DNA of 64,000 nt from Metridium senile (Eukaryota; Cnidaria; Anthozoa; Actiniaria; Metridiidae), in contig OX459096.1 of NCBI GenBank assembly GCA_949775045.1, positions 39,417,316 through 39,481,315 on the forward strand. Direction: 5' to 3'. Positions within the stretch are counted from its first letter, which is position 1. Each line of letters begins with the position of its first letter. The position numbers and the translations under genes were made by a program. Positions 34,307 through 44,684 of the stretch are shown here, piece after piece. The notes beneath the pieces were generated by a model that saw only the letters and a list, made by a program, of their open reading frames with translations, did no database searches and was not told the origin of the DNA.

Positions 34307-35309
34307 AAAAAAAAAACGAGAAAAAGCTTTTTAAAAAAATTATACTAATAAACTATTAAACTAATACTTGGTATAATCATTTCATCGTCTTGAAGAAATA
34401 GACTGATATTTTTTTGGGTAGTATATATATACAAAAACATTTCGTTATTTCCATCAGTCATGGGGGACGTAGAATGAAAATTAAATGATATTTCATTTTG
34501 TAAGTTTTTAAGTGTCAACGTCCTTTTAAAAAGGTAGTTGTATATTAACAATAAAAAGCAGTACAATTCACTTAAACAAAATGTTTTTTTTATTGAATAT
34601 CGTGGCTTTGTTTTTGGACCACCGCTGGTTCGTTACTGGCCTATCATGGACACGGCATCCCTGAATGGAAGAATGATGCACAATTTTTTCATTTCTTTAT
34701 CAATAAGAATGGTCATGTACTGGATTTAGTAGACTACGAGCATGTAGTTCCTAAAGGTATCTCTATCTACATAAACACCGCAAAGTACTACGAATTTAGT
34801 GAACTACGTTAGAAATGTTACAGTTATGTCATTAACGTTGTCCATGCACGTATTGTAGAGATCCTTTGATTTTTAGTTTATTTTGGTTTCAGCAATCGAA
34901 ATTTCAACTCAATTATAACTGTAACATGGAATAATAATTATGAAATCTTTTTTCACAATTGATACTATAGTATCAAGCTTTTAGAGCGAACAATTCACGT
35001 CACGTGGCATTTCAATTAGAATCCATATCACATAACAAACTCGCGCGCTGATTGGTTCGAGTTGACGAATCTGTGACGTAGATAGCGAAGAATTCAGCGT
35101 GGAATAGCCGATTCCAGCTATAAGCGATGCGCGCGGGGAATTGTGGTAGTTGAGGTAACATTTCCAAGATGGCGGCTTTGTAAACAAACCCGGCGCTCGC
35201 CATTTGTTGCCATTAGTATGTAAAAAAAAACACTAAAAATACCAAAAAAAATCCAAAAACATATCCAAAAACAAACAAAAAACAAAAAGAACATTTTGAA
35301 TCCCTCAAG

Positions 35310-35857
35310 ATGAGTGAAAACAAAGGAAAAAGTCAACTACTCAACAAAAGTCGAGGAGGAGGAACGGCGTGTTGTGTACCTCTCTGCACCAACAGTACAA
35401 AGAAAAATCCGGAATTATCATTCCACAAATTCCCGAAAGATAGGAAAACCAGATCCACATGGCTACATTGGATTTCTAGAAAGGACTTTGTGCCAAACGA
35501 TCACCATAAAGTATGTTCTGCACATTTTCATTAGAACCTGGTGATGTGATAATGGCTGATAGAGGATTTACTATAGCAGAGGATCTCCCAGAGGATGTGT
35601 CACTTAACATCCCTCCATTTCTAAATGGCGCATCTCAGCTTAGTCACTCAGATGAGGTAAGAACACGAAGGATAGCTAAAGAAAGAATACATGTTGAGAG
35701 GGCTATAGAAAAAGTTAAAAACTTTAGAATCCTACAACAAGTTATTCCATTAAGTATGGCAGCTGACATAAATAAGATCTGGGGTATTTGTTGTTACCTT
35801 ACATTGTTTTTTAAACCACTTGTTATTTCTACAACCCGAGATAGTAATAAGGGATAG
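35310..35857 (+). pseudogene. ISL2EU transposase, internally deleted (THAP + DDE end)
   Basis: The first part (35310-35534) is a THAP zinc finger: CCVPLC, then FHKFPKD, W residues in STWLHWI, and CSAHF, giving the C2CH zinc ligands. The frame then breaks. From about 35533 another frame gives the end of a DDE_Tnp_4-like nuclease: the acidic motif VIMADRGF and, later, RIHVERAIEKVKNFRIL with the final catalytic Glu. The middle, including the first catalytic Asp, is gone. The junction at about 35531 suggests a deletion between CSAHF and the DRGF block. Confidence 0.82.
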
Positions 35858-36387
35858 ATACTTTACCTGGATGTCTTATATAGACCATGTTTTCTAGTTG
35901 ATTTGGTGTTACATATTGGTTTTACTGATTTTTTTGTACTTTTCTATTATTAACATTATTGACAATCATTGACAATAAAAATAAACTAAGAAAACCTGTG
36001 CCAATAACAAAAAAAAAACATGAAAAACTAGTTGAAAGTAAAGGTACTTTACTATTGAAATATACTTTATAGACTAATACACCTTAGAAATTCAAAAAAG
36101 CATATATACTTGCAGTAAAAACTGAATTTTAGGGAGTAAATAGCAATGGGTTTAGTGAGTTTACTATAATATATTGTCAGTTTCAAATAGTGCTATATCC
36201 CTTATTGACAGCTACAAGTTGATTTTCTTGTTATTTGCTACTTTGAACTGTAGTTCCTAAGTTATAATTCAAATATATTTTAATGCTCGAACTAGGCATT
36301 TCGTTTTTATACATTTTACAATCAAATTTAAATATTTATCAATCTTGTCAACATAAATTTAATTTTATTAAAAAGAACAGTGTTTTA

Positions 36388-36629
36388 GGGACTGGTCATA
36401 AGGTATAGAGGGGGGTGGGACGAAAAATTCAGAATTCCCAATGAATGACTTTTATTGGCCCACCCTTTAGTCTATGCATAGTTACAAGTAGCCCACTCCT
36501 ATACAATGCACAACAATTACCCCTATTGTTTTTAATTTTTCTTGGCCCACCCCTTTTTCATGCTCAAAAATTATGGCCCACCCCACCTTTTTTTCCGGCC
36601 CACCCCCCGTATACTTTATGACCAGTCCC
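36388..36629. mobile_element. 242-bp MITE with TTA duplication inside the ISL2EU element
   Basis: The ends GGGACTGGTCATAAGGTATA and GGGACTGGTCATAAAGTATA (reverse-complemented) are flanked by TTA at 36385-36387 and 36630-36632. A 3-bp TWA-type duplication suits PIF/Harbinger MITEs. The inside has CCCACCC blocks. Confidence 0.8.
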
Positions 36630-37040
36630 TTATAGGGATTTTGTATACTGTTAAAAATCGTATTACACATGTGTGCAGTGTTGATATTTCTATTTATCAC
36701 ACTTGTCTATGTTTTCAACATTTTGAAATAAATTTCTTGGTTTAAAACACTGTTTGTTATATAATAAACAGAATAATACATGGGTGCTTGCATGGAGACA
36801 TTAAATGTATCTTCTTGTGTTAAAGATATCAAGTTGAACACTAGAAGATAAATTCCATGCGCCCACGAATTAATCATTATATAAAATATTTTAATGTATG
36901 CGAACAATAAATTATTAATAATTTTATAATAATATCACAGTGTCTATTTGTAAATATCAAAATTTATTTATTTATTTATTTGTAAATAAAATGTTTAATC
37001 ATTTGTGTTTGAAGGTGTAATATTTATAATTTGATTAATT

Positions 37041-38573
37041 TTATACTAGATAGGTCAAGAAAAATGTTGTCAGTTTTGGAAGCATGTTGGTTTTCCAGTC
37101 ATTGAAATCAAAATAAACACGCTCAACATGAAGATCAACAACTGTGAATACAACAAAGTCAATCCATTGTAACTGGCAGATAGCCATAATGCCCTGAAGT
37201 TGGAAATAGTATTGGTGTTTCTGTTTCAGACAAATTTGTCCATTAATATGATGAAGATAGAAATTCTTGTCTTGACAAGCCTCTGCAATAGTCATTTCAA
37301 TTTTTGATGAAGGGCATTTTACTTCAACTGCCCCATATTGAGATGGTTCTTGTGGATCAAATGCTAGTGCATCAGGACTTGCACCCAACCACGGCCATTT
37401 TGGGTTGACTATCAAACCAACAGACTCACAGATTTTTACTTTATGATCGAGAGCTTCATAATATTTAATCAGTGCATATTCTTCATTCTCTTTGCCCCAT
37501 CTACAACTTGCAGGAAGTTTTTGACTGGTGGTACTGGATTTCATTTTTTCTAGAAGTGTTTTGGGAAATATTGTCTCTCTTCAATTCATAACACCACCAA
37601 AATTAGAAGCGGTAAGTCTTTTTTCTCTGTGCTGAAACCACTCTGGGCAGTCAGCCTGCCCTCTTGTATTCCTTTCAATTTCCAGACTTTCATCAACACT
37701 AACATTCACTTTATTCTTGACAACTGCAATTTCTTCAGGGCAAAGTACATCAAATGGATCAAAAGTATTGTCAAGTTGTTTAAGTATATCAGTTCTAACA
37801 TTCTCTGTATTTAAGTGCAAAAGAGTTTTTTTCTTATTTTCTAGTTTTATCTTTGATGGCAGGTTTTTGCAGTAATCATCATAATCAAATGGTTTACAGT
37901 CACATTCGTCTAGTACATCTGCTAATGGTGACTTATCATCAAGACTTTCTCTCAGTCGTTTTAAATCAGTTCTTGTTACTTTCTCGGAGAAGGTAGGAGC
38001 CGCATTGAAACCATCCCTTCTGCCCTTAACCATTGGACGCTTACGTCCAATTTTATCTTTGTGATAGTCTGCCTGTTCAAAAAGCAAATCCTCAAAAAGG
38101 ACTGCTCCCCTTTTCTCGGGATGTAAAGTAGGTACGTTCCAAGACTGTAACTTTTCAGTACATGAAATTTGAACAGGGACTTCAGTCAGTTCCAGTTCTT
38201 TGTAATCAAGAAGTTGAAATAACAGTGCAGCTACATGCTTACAACAGCCTCCTTTTCCTGCTGGACATCCACAGCTTGCACGAACAACTCTACCGGAGTC
38301 ACAGAGGAGATGCACATAAACAATGTACTCTTCTTTCTTCATTTGTGCATTTACTTTTCCTCGGACTAAGTATAAGTATTGTTCATCCATTTTGATGTTA
38401 GACTTAACACAAATACCTGTAACATATCCCGATTTAAATAATTGATATCCAAGTTTCTTGTGCCGAGAAGCTCCTTTAGGCTTGTTGTCGATCGACGAGT
38501 CGGACGAAACAAGGTGGTCTTCAAGTTTTTCATGGGTAAATTCTGGCATCGTATTCAAATTTCTCGACCACAT
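37041..38573 (-). pseudogene. ISL2EU YqaJ-type nuclease with SWIM finger, one premature stop
   Basis: A single reading frame of 511 codons is broken only by a TGA at about 37581-37583. The N-terminal half has a SWIM zinc finger (CGCPAGKGGCCKHVAALLF: Cys-x-Cys, Cys-x-His). The C-terminal half is a YqaJ/lambda-exonuclease-like fold with GASPDALAF and GAVEVKCPS, which hold the catalytic Asp and Glu-x-Lys, plus a Gln-rich Tyr helix (YYFQLQGIMAI). The stop stands where family members continue (MN-stop-RETIFPKTLLEKM); TGA next to AGA could come from CGA by CpG decay. In ISL2EU elements this nuclease accompanies the transposase; its exact task in transposition is not established. Confidence 0.85.
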
Positions 38574-38964
38574 AACTGAAGAATCTTGTTTCTTTTTGTT
38601 TTTTGTTTGTTTTTGAATATGTTTTTTGATTTTTTGGGGGTATTTTTAGTGTTTTTTTAACATATTAATGGCAACAAATGGCGAGCGCCGGGTTTGTTTA
38701 CAAAGCCGCCATCTTGGAAATGTTACCTCAACTACCACAATTCCCCGCGCGCATCGCTTATAGCTGGAATCGGCTATTCAACGCTATCAGAGCTGAATTC
38801 AATGAAAAATCAGGTATCCCGCACAAATAAATTTTGTTTTTGTCTTATTTTCGCTTGATTTTCTTAGCATATGATACTACAAAACAAACAAAAAAGAAGA
38901 TAATGTCCTAAAGAATATAAATGCAAATAGCTAACTTTGTTAAAAAGCGTGTTTTGCTTTTAAT

Positions 38965-40593
38965 ATGACCGCAGTAAGACCGCAATCTGAAAAGCTGAAT
39001 TCAATGAAAAACCAGGAAGCCCGCGCTTTGTTTTGCTTTCCCTTGTTTTTGGTTAGCGCAACCGAGCTGTTGTTGACAACATTTTTGTTTCAAAAGCAGT
39101 TTTCCTCAATGAGTTACATTTTCCCTAAACAAACTGACGAAGATTACGAACTACCAAACTTTGAATTTGAATTTCTAAAAGATTTGAAAACTGAAGAAAA
39201 ACCACTAACTTTAGCGTCAACAAGGCGCCGGCGTAGCGAGAAAAAACAAGAACCAGAAAAAGAAAAAGAAACTACTGATATGTGTGATAACAAAGGCGAA
39301 TCCGAAACCAGCAAAGAAGTTGAAATAGTTACCTACACTGAAGATGAACTGGAGGATTTTAAAGACAGCATGGTCGCTAAGAATACAAAAAAAAGCACTA
39401 ATGTTGCAGTACGCCGTATGAAAACCTGGTACGCTTCAAAATACGGCAAAGAGATCAATCTTGATGAAGTATCAAAAGAGAATGCCCCTGAGCTTTTAAA
39501 GCATTTCTTCATTGAGATAAGACAAAAAACAAGCAACAACAAAGGCAAAGAATATGAGCCAGGAACATTGCAAACTTACCGGAATGGGCTCAGAAGATAT
39601 TTCTTAGAGCGTCCTTGTCCTCCAGCAGTCGACAACTTCGACCTTGAAAAGAGCAGCGAGTTTGAAGAAGTATCAACCATTCTTTCTTTAAAGAAAAAAG
39701 ACCTGAAGAAGAAAGGTTTGGGAAGCAAACCCAATGCAGCAGAACCTGTAGAACCAGGAGATATAGAGAAAATGTGGACCAGTGGTGCAATCGGCCTTGA
39801 AAACGCAAGAAGCCTCGTACGCCTTGTATGGTGGAATAATATGACACATCTTGGGATGCGAGCGTGCAAAGAACAACACGATTGTCAAGTACAAGATTTT
39901 GTCGTCCACGACCAGTTTATTGAATATGTTGAGCGACAAACGAAGAACCGCCAAGGCAACGAAATGAAGGCGAAGCGAGCCAGGAAATACAATAATAAGA
40001 TATGGAAAACTGACGGCAGTGAAAGAGACCCGTACAGAGCCTTCGTAGAGTACGTAACCCATCGGCCAAAAGGAGAAGATGTCCCAAACAACTTCTATTT
40101 GACGCCAATAGACCGTGTTACGACCAACACATGGTATAAATCCAGTCCAATTGGTGTAAATACACTGTCTAAAATGATGAAGCAAATTGCTGAGAAAGCT
40201 GGCTTGCAAGGAAACTTCACTAACTCAAGCGGACGAAAGACGGCAATCCAACTTTTAAGAGAGGAATTTCATCCAGTAGAGATTTCAGAGCTAACGGGAC
40301 ACGCAAATGCAGAGTCCATCACAAGCTATAGCCACAACCCTTTAGAAAAACAACGTCAGATGTCAAATAAGTTGTCTGGGTACAACAGTCCTTATTGTAG
40401 TTCAACGATGCAAGTGTCTACAGGTCAGATGCAAACTCCAGCTCAGCCACAAGCCCAACCCGTGCCGAGATTTGATTCATCTGGCTTTTTAGCTGGAGCA
40501 GTAAGCGGTTTATTTACAGAGGCTAATTTTAATAACTCTCCTGTAAATATTTCCATTAACCTTCATGCCAGTGTGAATCCTGGTTCATCTTAG
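38965..40593 (+). CDS. Crypton tyrosine recombinase (DUF3504-like), 542 codons
   Basis: One open exon. The likely true start is the second in-frame ATG group at 39109 (MSYIFPKQTDEDYELPN), since the first 48 codons look like translated leader. An N-terminal SAM-like/core-binding part (about 125-225, TEDELEDFKDSM to TYRNGLRRYFLE) precedes the catalytic domain: Arg299 in HLGMRACKEQHD, Arg424 in NSSGRKTA, His446 in LTGHANAES and the nucleophile Tyr455 in ITSYSHNP. The usual His of HxxR is Ser421 here. The tail is Gln/Pro- and Ser-rich. Crypton enzymes cut and join DNA through a phosphotyrosine link and move circular DNA without terminal inverted repeats. The uninterrupted frame suggests recent activity or domestication. 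Confidence 0.82.
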   Translation: MTAVRPQSEKLNSMKNQEARALFCFPLFLVSATELLLTTFLFQKQFSSMSYIFPKQTDEDYELPNFEFEFLKDLKTEEKPLTLASTRRRRSEKKQEPEKEKETTDMCDNKGESETSKEVEIVTYTEDELEDFKDSMVAKNTKKSTNVAVRRMKTWYASKYGKEINLDEVSKENAPELLKHFFIEIRQKTSNNKGKEYEPGTLQTYRNGLRRYFLERPCPPAVDNFDLEKSSEFEEVSTILSLKKKDLKKKGLGSKPNAAEPVEPGDIEKMWTSGAIGLENARSLVRLVWWNNMTHLGMRACKEQHDCQVQDFVVHDQFIEYVERQTKNRQGNEMKAKRARKYNNKIWKTDGSERDPYRAFVEYVTHRPKGEDVPNNFYLTPIDRVTTNTWYKSSPIGVNTLSKMMKQIAEKAGLQGNFTNSSGRKTAIQLLREEFHPVEISELTGHANAESITSYSHNPLEKQRQMSNKLSGYNSPYCSSTMQVSTGQMQTPAQPQAQPVPRFDSSGFLAGAVSGLFTEANFNNSPVNISINLHASVNPGSS

Positions 40594-41166
40594 AAGAAAA
40601 GAAAAAGTCAAACTGTTAGCCAACTTTTAGGCGCCGAGTGTTTTTCATTCAAACACGACTCAGTTATAATATTTTACCATTGAAATCTTTATGACATTTC
40701 ATGACAGTAATTTTATCGCTTTGTAAAACAATTATTACTTACCTATGGCAATCTTTTATGAAGAAATCGTCAATATTAAAGCCGTTTATATCTACATCTA
40801 TATCTAGCTTGCTTTGTTGTGTAGTTTTGTCGATCCTTCTTTCTTCAAAACTAATAGACCAGTTCGAATTGTTCCATAGTCTTCTCACTGATTAGCACTA
40901 CTTACGATACTCTAATGTACAAATGATTTTTTCTTTGGCATCATTAGTTAATAAACCAGTAGTTTGAGAAGTAAAACAAATTTGTTTTTCAGCACGAGGT
41001 TCAACTCCAGCTCGGTGAATGAAATGATGAAACGTTCAGATTTTTGGTCGTTTCCTATTGGCTATTCGTATCCAGCTACGAAATGGCTTTTTAGCCACGC
41101 GTTATAAATTCATGTTTTGAAAAAATGCCGCTATTTTTATCAAAAATTATGATGGTATGGGATTCA
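40594..41166. other. Crypton 3' flank, no gene seen
   Basis: AT-rich sequence between the Crypton stop and the hairpin at 41167. No coding signal. Confidence 0.4.
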
Positions 41167-41312
41167 AGAAAAATTCATTGGTTGACTCGGGAATTCCACG
41201 TTAAATTTCACTCGAAAAAACGATATCGCACTCATCGCTCCGCGATTCGTGCGATATCGTTTTTCTCGTGAAATTCAACGTGGAATTCCCTCGTCAACCA
41301 ATGAATTTTTCT
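41167..41312. repeat. Foldback MITE, ~63-bp arms
   Basis: AGAAAAATTCATTGGTTGAC at the left faces its complement at the right, and GAATTCCACGTT and CGATATCGCAC repeat symmetrically around a loop at about 41233-41248. It sits at the right edge of the insertion cluster. Confidence 0.85.
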
Positions 41313-41333
41313 ATAATATTGGGGGTGGTTTAT

Positions 41334-41413
41334 ATGAAAGCAAGTTGTCCCTGCTAGCCGGGATAGCTCTATTGTTTTGTGTTCCCCTGCTAGCAGAGAC
41401 AACTCGCTTTCAT
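41334..41413. repeat. Hairpin in FMO duplicate intron
   Basis: Duplicate of the hairpin at 32712-32791 with one arm change (AGCAGAGAC for AGCAGGGAC). Confidence 0.7.
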
Positions 41414-42394
41414 GTCCTTTATGGTGGACAATGCTAACGATATTGACAGTTTAGTGAAGACAAGTAGCTGATTTATGATTTGTTTCTAATTTTAAAGGAG
41501 CAATAGACGAAGTCAAAGGTAAAACTGTGGTGTTTTCCGATGGAAGTCAGGTTGATATCGATGTAGTTATCCAGTGTACTGGTTACGATAAAGAGTTTCC
41601 ATTCATGCCATCCAAGTACCAGGTACCCATGAGAAATCAATACAAATTCATCTTCAACGTAGATGACCCCTCAATTGCATTCGTCGGATACGTTCGGCCA
41701 ATCGTCGGCTCAATTCCGTACGTTGCTGAAGCTCAAGCGATATTTGCAGCTCGTGTCTTTAGTGGCGTAGTCCAGTTGCCAGAAAAGGGTGATATTGTCA
41801 ATCAAACAAAGCAAGATAAAGAGTTCTGGTCGAACTACTTTAAAGATAGCTCACAACGAATTGACACGTTGGTGGAAATGTATACCTATATTGATGACAT
41901 CAGGAGAAAAGCTGGAATTTGGTGCGATCATTTGGATCTACTTAAAACCAGTCCCCGTGAATGGCTGGTAGCCGTATCCAGTCCAGCAAATGCAGCCACA
42001 CTTCGAATCTCCAATGCGAAAGACAGACCAAAAGCTATAGCTCACTTGAGAAAAAGAGGAGACGGGTGCCTTGGTTATTTGCAGTACATCATGATCCTGT
42101 TTCTCAGGTTTTTCTGGTTTGACTGGTGGCTATCTCAATTAAGTGAAATCAAGTATCTGTTCCAGACAAACCGGTTATGCAAAAGAGTTCAAAAGTGGCG
42201 AGTAGTGAGATTCCTGGATTGGATCTGGTCAACTCCTAAAAGATTGCTGTTTGATAACAAGTCTAGAACGTGCAAGATAAAACTTAAGAACTGTTAATGA
42301 TATATTGTTAGTAATAGACATTGTTAGTGCATTGATGTCCTACCATCGTACATATTTTACTTCTAGGAAAATAACATTTAAAAGAAACTAATCT

Positions 42395-43490
42395 GTGACT
42401 GTAATTGTTATTGTGGCTGTGATTGTGATTGTGATTGTTATCGTGATTATGATTGCGATTGTGATTGTGATTTTGCGGGTTATTGTTTTTGTGATTGTGA
42501 CTGTGTTTGTGATTGTTTTTTGTTTTTGTGTTTGTGTTTTTATGTGATTGTTTTTGTGATTGTGTTTGTGTTTTTATGTGATTGTTTTTGTGTTTGTGTT
42601 TGTGTTTTTATGTGATTGTTTTTGTGTTTGTGTTTGTGTTTTTATGTGATTGTTTTTGTGATTGTGTTTGTGTTTTTATGTGATTGTGTTTGTGTTTTTA
42701 TGTGATTGTGTTTGTGTTTTTATGTGATTGTTTTTGTGTTTGTGTTTGTGTTTTTATGTGATTGTTTTTGTGTTTGTGTTTTTATGTGATTGTTTTTATG
42801 ATTGTGTTTGTGTTTTTATGTGATTGTTTTCGTGTTTGTGTTTGTGATTGTTTCTGGAGGGGGACATTGGGGTTTGTGGTATTGCGGTAAAAAGATTATT
42901 TTTGTATTTTTTTTTTTGTACGTATGGATGGTGAAAAAAAAAAAACGTTTAATGACCTTTGATTTTAATTAAATGTTGTGCGGTATGCGGTATTTTCGAT
43001 TTTTTTTTTTTTTTTTTTTTTTGCGGTAATGCGGGATTTATAAAGAATTTAAAATTGTCCCCCTCTTTCTGTGATTGTGTTTGTGTTTTTACGAGTGATT
43101 GTTACTGTGATTGTCATTGTGTTTGTGTTTTTACGAGTGATTGTTACTGTGATTGTGTTTGTGTTTTTACGAGTGATTGCTACTGTGTTTGTGTTTTTAC
43201 GAGTGATTGTTACTGTGATTGTGATTGTGTTTGTGTTTTTACGAGTGATTGTTACTGTGATTGTGTTTGTGTTTTTACAAATGATTGTTACTGTGATTGT
43301 GATTGTGTTTGTGTTTTTACGAGTGATTGTTACTGTGATTGTGTTTGTGTTTTTACGAGTGATTGTTACTGTGATTGTGATTGTGTTTGTGTTTTTACGA
43401 GTGATTGTTACTGTGATTGTGATTGTGATTGTGCTTGCGACTAATTATGATTGCGATTGTGGTCATGGTTGTGATTGTGATTCTAAAAAA
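42395..43490. repeat. GTGATTGT/TGTTTGTG minisatellite after the FMO duplicate
   Basis: Longer version of the array at 33790, with about a dozen TTTTTATGTGATTGT units (42540-42840) and TTTTTACGAGTGATTGTTAC units (43075-43430). A MITE at 42856-43066 is inserted in it. Confidence 0.9.
42856..43066. mobile_element. GGAGGGGGACA MITE, copy C, inside the minisatellite
   Basis: The left end is GGAGGGGGACA and the right end TGTCCCCCTCT, with TTCT at 42852-42855 and 43067-43070. The interior has GCGGTA words and a long T tract, as in copies A and B. Confidence 0.8.
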
Positions 43491-43779
43491 AAAACGAGAA
43501 AAAGCTTTTTAAAAAAATTATACTAATAAACTATTAAACTAATACTTGGTATAATCATTTCATCGTCTTGAAGAAATAGACTGATATTTTTTTGGGTAGT
43601 ATATATATACAAAAACATTTCGTTATTTCCATCAGTCATGGGGGACGTAGAATGAAAATTAAATAAAATTTCTTCATTTTGTAAGTTTTTAAGTGTCAAC
43701 GTCCTTTTAAAAAGGTAGTTGTATATTAACAATAAAAAGCAGTACAATTCACTTAAACAAAATGTTTTTTTATTGAATA

Positions 43780-44684
43780 TCGTATATATACAATGTACAA
43801 AAACGTGATGGTTTCTAAATTGACTGGCGGTTGGTGTAGACTAGACCTTACCACCCGACTATTATCAACCAATCACGTGCTAGCTGCAGTTTTTTCCTGT
43901 TTGTTACAAACCCATGGGGTGAACAAAAACTATTCAAGATTTATGAAGGAAGTGAGGGTAGAGATATCACTCTCTTTGGCGGATGAAGAGAAATAGTCGA
44001 AAAAAGGTTTAATTCTGAGAATGTGAAAAACTCGATCGAGTCCACTCCCAGCCTCTGCTAGAGACTGATGCTTATTGATAACTAATTATTTATTGACTGA
44101 TTTTATTATAGTAACGAAGAAATAATTAATATATATATAATATATATAAGTTTTATAATTAAGTGGATCAAAGATTAGTATTGAGAAACTATGTTACTTC
44201 TGTGTGAAACAGTCTTTAGTTTCAAGGAATATAAGGAAAGTTTATTTAGTCAATAACTAAAAAAAAACTCTTGGAATATAACTTAAGATTTTCGTATATT
44301 TGCATAAAGGAAAGCTCGCCTTCAAAGAAATGTTTCCACGGGAGGATCAAGACCATCAGTCTTGATAATTTGGTGAATCTTTGCCAATCGTTCCTCCACA
44401 AAGTAACGTACAGATGACAAAGAGTTTGTTATTGCAACACTGAACAGTCTTCTTCGGTTCCAAACCGGGGCGTAATCATTTATTATATTTTTGTTATCAT
44501 TATGTATATATACATTTCTCTGGTTAAATGAAATAAAAAACATCTCTCAAGAATATCTGTAATAATGAGAAGATGTCGACTGCTTTTTGTTAAGGTATTT
44601 ACAATATATATGTGTGTGGTCTGACACTACAAATTTCGCCGGAGTTTTTAAAGGTCTATTATACAAAGTCATTCTTGCAGTTCT
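43780..44684. other. Interval between FMO duplicate and Evx, no gene seen
   Basis: No supported reading frame. On the minus strand AATAAA at 44484-44479 lies about 200 bp past the Evx stop and is a candidate polyadenylation signal. Confidence 0.45.

Larger units (their letters stand above)
35096..38785. mobile_element. ISL2EU (IS4EU)-type DNA transposon
   Basis: Inverted ends of about 200 bp (GAATAGCCGATTCCAGCTAT outward side; CCAAGATGGCGGCTTTG inside) enclose two convergent genes: a THAP-DDE transposase remnant on plus and a YqaJ-type nuclease on minus. This pair is the known gene content of the ISL2EU superfamily. Both genes are damaged, so the copy is inactive by itself. Confidence 0.82.
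35019..41316. mobile_element. 6.3-kb insertion cluster in the FMO duplicate's intron
   Basis: Sequence left of 35019 and right of 41316 matches the continuous intron of the first FMO copy at about 32690. The cluster holds an ISL2EU-type element, a Crypton gene and a foldback MITE. Whether it arrived in one or several steps is not clear. Confidence 0.75.
34600..42297 (+). pseudogene. Partial FMO duplicate lacking exon 1
   Basis: Exon 2 is present at 34600-34756, open but cut at its 5' edge, so the first residues and the acceptor are missing. Exon 3 is at 41498-42297 with an intact acceptor and an open frame to the stop. There is no exon 1. The 3' flank of the first gene (to about 34599) also follows exon 3 here (to about 43780), so a block of gene plus flank was duplicated in tandem. 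The exon 2-3 intron took a 6.3-kb insertion cluster (about 35019-41316). By hand count exon 3 shows roughly 20 amino-acid-changing and only about 4 silent differences from the first copy, which fits loss of constraint. Use of exon 3 as an alternative last exon of the intact gene cannot be excluded. Confidence 0.75.

Noticed and set aside
33791..34348. 185-codon Val/Ile/Phe-rich frame resembling a membrane protein
   Set aside because: Encoded by the GTGATTGT minisatellite; equally long low-complexity frames exist in the sister array.
39333..40209. Minus-strand frames up to 173 codons
   Set aside because: Shadows of the Crypton gene in opposite frames.
42959..43526. Cys/Asp- and Val/Phe-rich frames after the FMO duplicate
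   Set aside because: Minisatellite translations, and the first overlaps a MITE.
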